Below, in pieces: positions 1-4,792 of a DNA stretch of 5,306 nucleotides; position 1 is the stretch's first letter, and each line of letters starts with the position of its first letter. Made by a program: the position numbers and the translations under genes. The stretch comes from Methanosarcina sp. (GTDB lineage Archaea > Halobacteriota > Methanosarcinia > Methanosarcinales > Methanosarcinaceae), in assembly GCA_024280975.1 (NCBI GenBank), contig JAMXLQ010000283.1:1-5306 (forward strand), given 5' to 3'. The notes beneath the pieces were generated by a model that ran no database searches, was not told the origin of the DNA, and saw nothing but the letters and a program-made list of their open reading frames with translations.

Positions 1-2
1 AA

Positions 3-74
3 ACCTGTACTGCTATAGGAGCTATTCCGGCCCATCTTTCAGGACTCATGGCTAATCTTGAAACTAAAAAGTAA
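3..74 (+). CDS. C-terminal fragment of an upstream gene, function unknown
   Basis: The frame beginning at base 3 is open from the window edge to TAA at 72-74 and gives 23 residues containing AIPAHLSGLMANLETKK. The composition looks like real protein (a Gly/Ala/Leu-rich stretch ending in a charged tail), and the other two forward frames stop at once or within about 50 bases. A good intrinsic terminator lies 65 bases downstream in the same orientation, which supports a + strand gene ending here. The codon-register antisense frame is also open, so a minus-strand gene starting at the CAT at 48-50 cannot be fully excluded, but no Shine-Dalgarno precedes it. The fragment is too short to assign a family. 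Confidence 0.45.
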   Translation, partial: TCTAIGAIPAHLSGLMANLETKK

Positions 75-139
75 GCTTTTTGGCTAAACGGTAAAAAATT
101 TTGCATAATTTTTGAAATTGGAAACTAAGAGATCATACA

Positions 140-179
140 GAACTGCTGAAAAATAAGCAGGTTCTAACTTTTTTCTTTT
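140..179 (+). terminator. Intrinsic terminator of the upstream gene
   Basis: GAAC-TGCT (140-147) pairs with AGCA-(G)-GTTC (156-164) to form an 8-bp stem with one bulged G and an A-rich loop. It is followed by TTTTTTCTTTT (169-179). A weaker hairpin (64-71 with 76-83, TAAG loop) overlaps the stop codon of the upstream fragment. The stem plus uninterrupted T-tract points to + strand termination and isolates the upstream gene from what follows. Confidence 0.55.
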
Positions 180-220
180 AAGTTCAGGAAGTTTAGACAG
201 GATGTAATTATGTGGAAATT

Positions 221-362
221 ATGAATTGGAGACTGTCTTTCTACGAGGTAGAAAATGTTCTATGGAATCCATAGAGCCTTATCTTCCACTACAGATACCT
301 TAAACAGGAAACCTCTTGGAGACTTGAGTAAGTTAATGAACATTATTTTGTGTATTTTCATT
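221..362 (+). pseudogene. Decayed IS5-family transposase, N-terminal relic
   Basis: Three successive forward frames join into the N-terminal signature of IS5-type transposases (DUF4096-like region). The frame at 221 gives MNWRLSFYEVENVLWN. A one-base loss at about 269 moves into a frame reading IEPYLPLQIP, which then hits an in-frame TAA (301) followed by TG. A second one-base loss at about 320 moves into DLSKLMNIILCIF. The family pattern is roughly ELWxxIEPxLPxxxP-TGRPRxDLRKLMNGILYVL, so order and spacing agree throughout. Nothing recognisable follows after about 362: the catalytic DDE portion and the terminal inverted repeats are not visible. This is an old, non-functional remnant. The family call rests on remembered motif spacing, not on an alignment. 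Confidence 0.6.
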
Positions 363-500
363 TAGAGTCAGAGTTCTAAATTTAAATTGAGTTTGCAGAA
401 ACAAGTCTAGAAAGGATTTCTACATAGCATTTTTTAGAATCGGGACAGCTAATCTTTATACTACGTTGAACCTTCGTTTAATTTGGTTTATCAGCTAAAC

Positions 501-516
501 ACAAAGTTATATATAA
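501..516 (+). promoter_or_regulatory. Archaeal BRE/TATA promoter
   Basis: ACAAAG (501-506) followed by TTATATATAA (507-516) matches the archaeal BRE plus TATA arrangement for + strand transcription. With the usual 22-27 base spacing the start site would fall near 535-541, inside the dyad described in the next entry. The nearest downstream coding sequence worth believing is over 500 bases away, so the immediate product is probably a non-coding RNA or a very long leader. Confidence 0.5.
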
Positions 517-523
517 TATTATT

Positions 524-539
524 CGGAAATAGGATTCCG
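524..539 (+). promoter_or_regulatory. NrpR-type operator candidate (GGAA-N6-TTCC)
   Basis: CGGAA (524-528) and TTCCG (535-539) form a perfect 5-bp inverted repeat separated by six bases, so it contains GGAA-N6-TTCC exactly. That is the operator described for the nitrogen repressor NrpR in Methanococcus. The site sits directly downstream of the TATA box and over the predicted start, the position expected for repression of nif- and gln-type promoters. A further TTCC at 542-545 adds a possible third half-site. Whether the NrpR of this organism uses the same consensus is an assumption, and a dyad of this size can occur by chance in AT-rich DNA. Confidence 0.4.
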
Positions 540-664
540 TATTCCTTGAGAGAGGGAAAAATAAAATTTAGATAGAGTAGAACCATTTAACGAATAAAAC
601 GACAGAGGAGAAGCTTTCAAAACAAATTTTACACAATCTTTGTTTGGGAACGGTATAAACATTA

Positions 665-680
665 GCTCAAAAATTTGAGC
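665..680. repeat. 16-bp inverted repeat
   Basis: GCTCAAA (665-671) and TTTGAGC (674-680) are perfect arms around AA. As RNA the molecule would close with a 4-nt loop (six pairs). It lies within the candidate non-coding transcript, so it may be an internal stem. As DNA it could equally be a protein-binding site. Confidence 0.35.
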
Positions 681-714
681 CAAATTAAAAGAATTTAAAG
701 TTAACGTAAAAAGA

Positions 715-735
715 ATTCCGGAATCGATATATATT
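715..735 (+). promoter_or_regulatory. Second TATA-like promoter with adjoining palindrome
   Basis: ATATATATT (727-735) is a plausible TATA box that would start transcription near 757-762, just ahead of the hairpin and T-tract at 770-802 and about 310 nt upstream of the small gene at 1069. The perfect 10-bp palindrome ATTCCGGAAT (715-724) lies directly upstream, where it would overlap the BRE. It reuses the TTCC and GGAA half-sites of the dyad at 524-539, but abutting and in reversed order. The BRE itself is weak. Confidence 0.3.
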
Positions 736-769
736 ACAATTGACAATTAGTACTTTGTTGTGGGTAAGA

Positions 770-802
770 ACAACGCTTGTTGCGCTGTTGTGGGGTTTTT
801 TT
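770..802 (+). terminator. Hairpin and oligo-T terminator or attenuator
   Basis: ACAACGC (770-776) can pair with GCG (782-784) and TTGT (788-791) with a 3-nt bulge. GGGG and seven T residues (796-802) follow. A competing perfect 5-bp hairpin, AACAA-CGC-TTGTT (769-781), uses the same 5' arm, so the two cannot form together. The site may end the candidate small RNA, or act as an attenuator in the leader of the downstream small gene. Confidence 0.4.
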
Positions 803-822
803 AGCCCAAAGAAAATAAAATT

Positions 823-1056
823 CTGGCCTGCTTTCAGGTTTTAATCTAGAGGATTGAAGGATCTAACCTTAATATAGGAACTTGTCCCCAAGGGTTTAGA
901 GAACGAACTGACTGAGATTCCTTTGAGGGAATGAGAATTTTAACCTGTAGTCAACTGCCGCATTCGAAAAGGCTGGGAACTTTAACCCGTATTACAGGGC
1001 TCTCATATCCAGAGAGACTAACTTGACCCACAGGCAAGCGCAAACATTGAAGAGAC
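823..1056 (+). other. Stem-rich leader region upstream of the small gene
   Basis: This stretch carries no open frame of note but many short stems in series: CCTG/CAGG (827-838), CTTG/CAAG (881-892), ATTCC/GGAAT (917-921 with 928-932) and CTCTC/GAGAG (1000-1004 with 1012-1016). A longer-range GGGTT/AACCC pairing (about 892-896 with 983-987) is possible. It ends at the Shine-Dalgarno of the 51-residue gene. Long structured leaders are common in Methanosarcina. No known riboswitch class fits (TPP and S-box resemblances were considered and rejected). Short stems of 4-5 bp are weak evidence on their own. Confidence 0.3.
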
Positions 1057-1068
1057 AGGAGGAAAACT

Positions 1069-1224
1069 ATGAGTGAATTAAAGCATGAATACAGAAAAAG
1101 AAACGAACACCACAAACACCAGGAAAGCGGTTACCATACCGTTGTGAAGGGCTGCACTGACAGCCTGGACTCAGACGAATTAGACCTTTACCGCTTTATG
1201 ATAGGCGGAGTGCAGGGTAAATAA
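1069..1224 (+). CDS. Small histidine-rich hypothetical protein (51 aa)
   Basis: I do not recognise this protein. ATG is preceded at 5 nt by AGGAGGA (1057-1063), the strongest ribosome binding site in the window, and the frame ends at TAA 1222-1224. The product has a strongly charged N-terminal third rich in His, Lys and Arg (His6, His14, His15, His17, His23), a single Cys29, an acidic middle (DSLDSDELD, residues 31-39) and a short hydrophobic Gly-containing end (FMIGG). It has no signal peptide or membrane segment, so it should be cytosolic. The His cluster plus Cys could bind a metal, but no canonical site is present. It lies 41 bp upstream of the cysteine desulfurase in the same direction, so cotranscription and a role linked to sulfur or Fe-S metabolism are possible. 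That link is inference from position only. Confidence 0.65.
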   Translation: MSELKHEYRKRNEHHKHQESGYHTVVKGCTDSLDSDELDLYRFMIGGVQGK

Positions 1225-1235
1225 CCTGCAAAACC

Positions 1236-1242
1236 TTTTTTT
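1236..1242 (+). terminator. Oligo-T tract between small gene and cysteine desulfurase
   Basis: Seven consecutive T residues lie 11 bases after the stop of the small gene and 23 bases before the cysteine desulfurase start. Archaeal RNA polymerase can terminate at such tracts with little or no hairpin. No clear stem precedes it, so partial termination that lowers expression of the downstream gene is the most one can suggest. Confidence 0.25.
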
Positions 1243-1265
1243 ATTTCTCGTTCCTAAAAATAGGC

Positions 1266-2447
1266 ATGTACGATGTATATGCGGTTCGCGAAGATTTCCC
1301 TGTTTTAAAAGAAGTCGTGTACCTTGACAGTACAGCAACTACTCAGACTCCTATACCTGCAGTTGAAGCTATAGTCGAGTATTTCTACAAGTATGCTGGC
1401 AACCACGGGAGAGGAGCACATCGTCTGGCCAGGGAGGCTACAAACCGCTATGAAGACGCAAGAGAAAGAGTGGCACGCTTCCTGAATGCAGAACCTTCAA
1501 AGACTGTTTTTACGAAAAATACCACGGAAGGAATTAATCTTATTGCAAATAGTTATCCCTGGGAAGCTGGAGACCATATTGTTACAACCCTGCTCGAACA
1601 CCATTCAAATCTCCTTCCCTGGCTACGCCTGCAGAAAAAAGGAGTAAATGTCACGATTGTAAATCCGGACCGCGAAGGCAGAATTGATATCTCTTCGATA
1701 GAGAAAGCCTTTACTGAGAAAACCAGATTGGTTGCCATAACTCAGGTTTCAAATGTCTTCGGCTCCGTCCAGGATGTAAAAAGTATCACGAAACTTGCCC
1801 ATAGAAATGGTATAAAAGTCCTGGTCGATGGGGCCCAGTCTGCAGGACATATGCCGGTCAGTGTTAAAGATCTGGACTGTGATTTTTTTGCAACTGCCGG
1901 ACATAAAGGCCTGCTTGGACCACAGGGCACTGGCGTACTTTATATCAAAGAACCAGACGCGCTCGATAGTGCTTCAGTGGGAGGAGGTACGGTTTCGGAT
2001 GTTGAGGGATGCACTTACGTGCTGGAACCCTCCCCAGCCTGCTTTGAAGCCGGCACCCCAAACATTCCTGGAGTTATAGGGCTAGGAAGAGCAATTGAAT
2101 ATGTGGAAAAAATAGGGGTTTCGGAAATCGAGGCGCATGAAATAAAATTGTCTAGAGAAGCTGCAAAGAAACTCTCCGAACTCGAGCATGTCGAGGTTTA
2201 CGGGCCTGAAGACAGAGCAGGGATAGTACCTTTTAATGTAAAAGGGCTTCATGCCCACGATGTTGCCCTGATTCTAGACCAGACAAGGAAAATCTGTGTA
2301 AGAAGCGGGCACCACTGTGCGATCCCGATTGTTCGCTTCCTGAAAGTGGACAGTACCGTAAGGGCTTCTTTTGCATTATATAATACAGAAGAAGAAGTGG
2401 ATACACTCGTAAACGCAGTTGCCGGACTCAAGGCGCTGGTTTCCTAA
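1266..2447 (+). CDS. sufS: SufS-type (group II) cysteine desulfurase
   Basis: A PLP-dependent class V aminotransferase-fold enzyme that converts L-cysteine to L-alanine, leaving a persulfide for Fe-S cluster or thio-cofactor assembly in the cytosol. The 393 residues compare with about 406 in E. coli SufS. Visible landmarks are EHHSN (111-115, PLP-stacking His region), VDGAQ (187-191; Asp188 and Gln191 contact PLP), AGHKG with Schiff-base Lys214, FEAGTPN (260-266), RSGHHCA with the persulfide Cys351, and Arg366 in VRASFALYN for substrate carboxylate binding. The short, structured RxGHHCA catalytic loop marks group II (SufS/CsdA), not IscS/NifS. The MYDVYAVREDFPVL start matches the family N-terminus and there is no alternative nearby Met, although the ribosome site is weak (AGG at 1262-1264 is too close). 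No sufB/sufC/sufE or iscU lies in the window, and the acceptor is unknown. Methanogens can also use sulfide directly, so the physiological need is uncertain. Confidence 0.9.
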   Translation: MYDVYAVREDFPVLKEVVYLDSTATTQTPIPAVEAIVEYFYKYAGNHGRGAHRLAREATNRYEDARERVARFLNAEPSKTVFTKNTTEGINLIANSYPWEAGDHIVTTLLEHHSNLLPWLRLQKKGVNVTIVNPDREGRIDISSIEKAFTEKTRLVAITQVSNVFGSVQDVKSITKLAHRNGIKVLVDGAQSAGHMPVSVKDLDCDFFATAGHKGLLGPQGTGVLYIKEPDALDSASVGGGTVSDVEGCTYVLEPSPACFEAGTPNIPGVIGLGRAIEYVEKIGVSEIEAHEIKLSREAAKKLSELEHVEVYGPEDRAGIVPFNVKGLHAHDVALILDQTRKICVRSGHHCAIPIVRFLKVDSTVRASFALYNTEEEVDTLVNAVAGLKALVS

Positions 2448-2456
2448 CCGCCCGAG

Positions 2457-2512
2457 TCCCGTTTCGGGAGGACGGTGCCCTTTTCGCTACGCTGCGCTTC
2501 GCTCAAGAGGGC
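2457..2512 (+). terminator. Two hairpins after the cysteine desulfurase gene
   Basis: TCCCG-TTT-CGGGA (2457-2469) begins 10 bases after the stop codon. Next is an 8-bp stem, GCCCTTTT (2477-2484) with AAGAGGGC (2505-2512), including one T-G pair. The 20-nt loop of the second hairpin is four tandem CGCTN pentamers. No strong T-tract follows directly (TTTTT is at 2534-2538), so this is a 3'-end structure or a dispersed repeat, not a textbook terminator. Confidence 0.4.
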
Positions 2513-2855
2513 TGAGTTATAGGTAAGATAAACTGTTTTTCAATTTGGTGAAGGGGATAATATACAAATTATACCTTTTCGTATTTTCCGTGATTTATTC
2601 TTTCTATGAAATTTACGAAAGAGCAAAGATAATTTACTTTAGAGATGCAGTTTAAATCAATACACAATTTTCTCGATTGAATTAATGCCTAGTTTGTGAA
2701 AAATTAATTATTACACTATAAATAAATTAATTGAAATTTTTTAAGTAAACTAGTATTTTTCTCATGAAAATAGTTGAGAGTCAAGAAAAACGATATGTTT
2801 GGACAAGGTTTTAATTGGGGTAGACTCCAGAGTTTAAAAGAAGAGATGATGACAT
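2513..2855. other. AT-rich spacer without a credible gene
   Basis: About 340 bases of AT-rich DNA separate the desulfurase from the secretion operon promoter. The open frames are at most about 16 codons and lack supporting context. A TATA-like TATAAATA (2718-2725) could be a distal promoter with a leader of about 165 nt for the ATPase. No transposase or tRNA remnant was recognised. Confidence 0.4.
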
Positions 2856-2869
2856 GCAAAGTTTTTATA
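2856..2869 (+). promoter_or_regulatory. Probable promoter of the secretion ATPase operon
   Basis: GCAAAG (2856-2861) followed by TTTTTATAA (2862-2870) resembles BRE plus TATA. The expected start near 2890-2896 would give a leader of about 20-26 nt containing GAAGGCGAG (2904-2912), a usable though imperfect Shine-Dalgarno ahead of the TTG start at 2916. A nearer TTATAT at 2881 lacks a BRE, and a distal TATA at 2718 is the alternative. Confidence 0.4.
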
Positions 2870-2915
2870 AGATGTTCGCCTTATATGACCTAAGAAGAGA
2901 CCTGAAGGCGAGAGT

Positions 2916-4592
2916 TTGGATGACGTAAAAGAAACGCTAGCGAAAAATAAGTTTATTTCTGGGTTATTGAGGAAAAAAGGTGATTACAACTCTATTGCGG
3001 AGGTCGTGAAAAAGGCTAGAAGTTATTTTGATACGCCTTTGAGAACTCTGCCAGCTTATGACCCGGAAACGGAGGGGGCTCTTGTAACTTTTATAGTGCC
3101 TGATGGATTAAAAGAAATTGAAAGATACTGGCTTCAGGAACCGTACAGTTTTGTATCGATTCTGGAAGACCGCAGGACGACGTATTACAGGCTTGCTGAA
3201 CCTTCGCTCACAAAATTTGAGAAAGAACTACTTGAAAGGATTTATGAGGATTTTCAGGATATCCTGATTCTGGGGTCTACACATTCAAAGTCAGAAAAGG
3301 ATGCATTCCTGGTGGATAGAGCTCTTTTTCTTCTGGAACGTTATAAGGCTGGCATTTCAAAAGCAGCACTTCTAAAAATTATGTACTATCTTAGAAGAAA
3401 TCTGCTGGGCTACGAGAAAATTAATCCTCTCCTGTATGATCCTTATATAGAAGATATCTCATGTGATGGAGTGGGAGTTCCTATCTATGTTTATCATAAC
3501 AGATATCTTAACATTGAAAGTAATATTACTTTTGAAGAAGAGGAACTTGATGCCCTTGTAATTAAGATGTGCCAGTTGAACAATAAACACGTTTCTGTGA
3601 GCCAGCCAATAGTGGATGCGACAATCCAGGATGGATCAAGGCTTCAAGCGGTTTTAGGGAGAGAGATTACTCCTAGAGGCAGTTCTTTTACTATCCGTAA
3701 GTTCAGGAAAGATCCAATGACTCCTATAGACCTGCTTGGTTATAAGACGTGCGACCTTGAAATGCTTGTATTTTTCTGGATGACTATCGAAAACGGCTAC
3801 AACATGCTTTTTGCAGGAGGTACAGCGTCAGGAAAAACATCTATACTGAATGCTACTTCCCTTTTCATGCCTTCCACAACGAAAATAGTCTCGATCGAAG
3901 ATACAAGAGAACTTTTACTTTACCACAATAACTGGGTTTCCGGGGTTGCCAGAGTGGGTTTTGCTGCGGATTCATCAGGAGAAATTACCATGTACGACCT
4001 TCTTAGAGCAGCTCTCAGACAGCGTCCAGACTATATTATTGTGGGTGAAGTGAGAGGCAGTGAAGCTCTTACTCTTTTCCAGGCAATGTCAACAGGACAT
4101 GCAACAAGCTCAACAATGCACGCAGGAGATGTTCAAACTGTTGTAAACAGGCTCACCCACGAGCCAATAAACGTGCCTCACGTTATGTTGCAGTCTCTAA
4201 ATGTGTTATGTATTCAGGAGCAAATTTACATAGACGGAAAAAGAGTTAGAAGAACTCGGAGTCTTGTGGAAGTCCTGAACGTCGACCCCGAAACAGGAGA
4301 TCTCGGCATAAATGAACTTTTCAACTGGGAACCTTCAGAGGACTGCTTCACTAAGGTAGGGGATTCTCACATTCTACAGGAGATCATGAATGTAAGAGGA
4401 TGGGATTCCAGCCAATTAAGAAATGAGATGGAGAATCGTAGAAAAATTCTGGATTATATGTACCAAAAAAGTATAAGGAACTACATTCAGGTGTCAATTG
4501 TAATCCAGGCATACCAGACTCATCCGAAGATGGTTATGGAAGCTGTAGAAAATGATACCCTGCAGGATATGATACAGGGTATGGCTGCTTAA
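2916..4592 (+). CDS. Archaeal type II/IV secretion system ATPase (GspE/ArlI family)
   Basis: A hexameric cytoplasmic motor ATPase of the GspE/PilT/VirB11 superfamily that powers assembly of type IV pilus-like filaments from the membrane platform protein encoded next. The N-terminal domain (about 1-270) has the archaeal-type segment ERYWLQEPYSFVSI (69-82). The core has Walker A GGTASGKT (301-308, Lys307), the Asp box SIEDTREL (326-333), a LRQRPDYI segment leading to Walker B IIVGEVRG (374-381, Glu378), and the His box TGHATSSTMHA (393-403). A C-terminal helical part (about 485-558) is typical of archaeal members. All nucleotide-binding motifs are intact, and 558 aa is a normal length for the family. 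The start is TTG: upstream the frame is stopped at 2886-2888, the nearby ATG at 2920 is out of frame, and AAGG sits 7 bases before the TTG. The absence of archaellins and chemotaxis genes favours a pilus or other secretion role, but an archaellum motor cannot be excluded. The gene's last codons recur at 4756-4783. Confidence 0.9.
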   Translation: MDDVKETLAKNKFISGLLRKKGDYNSIAEVVKKARSYFDTPLRTLPAYDPETEGALVTFIVPDGLKEIERYWLQEPYSFVSILEDRRTTYYRLAEPSLTKFEKELLERIYEDFQDILILGSTHSKSEKDAFLVDRALFLLERYKAGISKAALLKIMYYLRRNLLGYEKINPLLYDPYIEDISCDGVGVPIYVYHNRYLNIESNITFEEEELDALVIKMCQLNNKHVSVSQPIVDATIQDGSRLQAVLGREITPRGSSFTIRKFRKDPMTPIDLLGYKTCDLEMLVFFWMTIENGYNMLFAGGTASGKTSILNATSLFMPSTTKIVSIEDTRELLLYHNNWVSGVARVGFAADSSGEITMYDLLRAALRQRPDYIIVGEVRGSEALTLFQAMSTGHATSSTMHAGDVQTVVNRLTHEPINVPHVMLQSLNVLCIQEQIYIDGKRVRRTRSLVEVLNVDPETGDLGINELFNWEPSEDCFTKVGDSHILQEIMNVRGWDSSQLRNEMENRRKILDYMYQKSIRNYIQVSIVIQAYQTHPKMVMEAVENDTLQDMIQGMAA

Positions 4593-4593
4593 G
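4567..4593 (+). repeat. First copy of the ATPase gene terminus
   Basis: These bases encode the last residues of the ATPase (MIQGMAA and TAA). TGATACAGG, TATGG and TGCTTAAG in this copy recur in order at 4756-4783, with one inserted base and four substitutions that are all transitions (about 23 of 28 aligned positions identical). This copy is in frame with the ATPase. Confidence 0.75.
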
Positions 4594-4755
4594 CGCAACC
4601 TTTCCGGAGGAAAGCTTGACCAAAGGCCCAATCGGCATGGCCACAAGCATTTTTAAGAAAGGCTGAGCGCAAACCTTTTCAAAAAAGGTTTGATCGAAAA
4701 CGCCATTGTTGGCGTGATCAACCGGCGCAACGGTTGATTGAAAACACTAGTGGCG
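4594..4755 (+). repeat. Hairpin-array element between ATPase and platform genes
   Basis: Non-coding DNA packed with consecutive stems. H1 spans 4596-4618 (10-bp stem, one C-C mismatch, GGA loop). GGCC/GGCC pairs 4625-4628 with 4639-4642. H2 spans 4646-4664. H3 spans 4670-4692 (10-bp perfect stem, CAA loop). H4 spans 4700-4715 (ACGCCA/TGGCGT). H5 spans 4717-4738 (ATCAACCG/CGGTTGAT, 6-nt loop). H6 spans 4744-4759 (ACACT/GGTGT). H1 and H3, both preceded by AGCG, are diverged copies 74 bp apart. H4 and H6, with their flanks (4692-4719 and 4736-4763), are diverged copies 44 bp apart. The arrangement resembles the dispersed hairpin repeats common in Methanosarcina spacers. Its likely effects are on mRNA processing, or on uncoupling expression of the two secretion genes. 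Confidence 0.65.
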
Positions 4756-4783
4756 GTGTGATACAGGAATATGGTTGCTTAAG
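4756..4783 (+). repeat. Second copy of the ATPase gene terminus
   Basis: A near copy of 4567-4593, about 189-190 bp downstream. One extra base breaks the original frame before ATG-GTT-GCT-TAA (4771-4782), which mirrors ATG-GCT-GCT-TAA of the real terminus. The copy runs straight into the Shine-Dalgarno of the next gene, so it looks like the ancestral junction: stop codon, 10 bases, then ATG. Confidence 0.75.
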
Positions 4784-4791
4784 AGGGGGAG
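4783..4791 (+). promoter_or_regulatory. Ribosome binding site of the platform gene
   Basis: GAGGGGGAG ends one base before the ATG at 4793, with its G-rich core about 3-8 bases away. It fixes the start of the platform protein. It overlaps the end of the duplicated ATPase terminus. Confidence 0.55.
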
Positions 4792-4792
4792 T

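Larger units (their letters stand above)
538..802 (+). ncRNA. Candidate small non-coding RNA
   Basis: The predicted transcript runs from the start site set by the TATA box at 507-516 to the first strong oligo-T terminator (796-802), about 265 nt. Forward frames carry stops and no start with a Shine-Dalgarno. The interval holds a 7-bp inverted repeat at 665-680 (GCTCAAA, two bases, TTTGAGC) and the terminator stem. The NrpR-like dyad over the promoter suggests expression under nitrogen limitation, as known for some Methanosarcina sRNAs such as sRNA154. I cannot say that this is that RNA. Both boundaries are inferred, and the transcript could instead read through into the small gene at 1069. 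Confidence 0.3.

Noticed and set aside
1..50. Minus-strand gene start at the CAT at 48-50
   Set aside because: The frame is open but has no ribosome site, and the + strand stop followed by a + strand terminator explains the region better.
260..274. 15-bp palindrome CTATGGAATCCATAG as an operator
   Set aside because: It falls inside the transposase relic, where the sequence is explained by the degraded LWN-IEP coding stretch, and no promoter adjoins it.
519..746. Minus-strand open frame of 75 codons
   Set aside because: It starts with TTG without a Shine-Dalgarno or promoter, has low-complexity AT-driven composition, and lies antisense to the promoter and candidate RNA region. No family was recognised.
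591..750. Forward frame with one stop containing TNFTQSLFGNGINISS, possible continuation of the transposase relic
   Set aside because: No motif of the IS5 catalytic or C-terminal region could be matched, so it was not added to the pseudogene.
892..990. TPP riboswitch resemblance (CTGAGA at 912-917, then AACCTG at 942-947)
   Set aside because: In TPP elements the P3 stem precedes CTGAGA and the TAAT-CC-GCG block follows the ACCTG. Here a hairpin follows CTGAGA and the TAAT-CC-GCG block is missing.
1000..1060. S-box (SAM-I) resemblance (TATCCAGAGAG, later GGCAA)
   Set aside because: The segment is only about 60 nt, lacks the GGA and GGCCC core and the P4 arm, and S-boxes are not expected in methanogens. 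The match is short enough to be chance.
2764..2814. 16-codon open frame in the spacer before the ATPase
   Set aside because: It has no clear ribosome site and no recognisable product, and the length is expected by chance.
2846..2893. 15-codon frame that could be an upstream leader peptide of the ATPase
   Set aside because: It overlaps the most probable BRE/TATA promoter, so it would lie upstream of the inferred transcript start.
4592..4764. CRISPR array or tRNA-like cluster suggested by repeated stems
   Set aside because: Repeat units are diverged, have two different periods (74 and 44 bp) and lack uniform spacers. No tRNA cloverleaf or T-loop motif is present.
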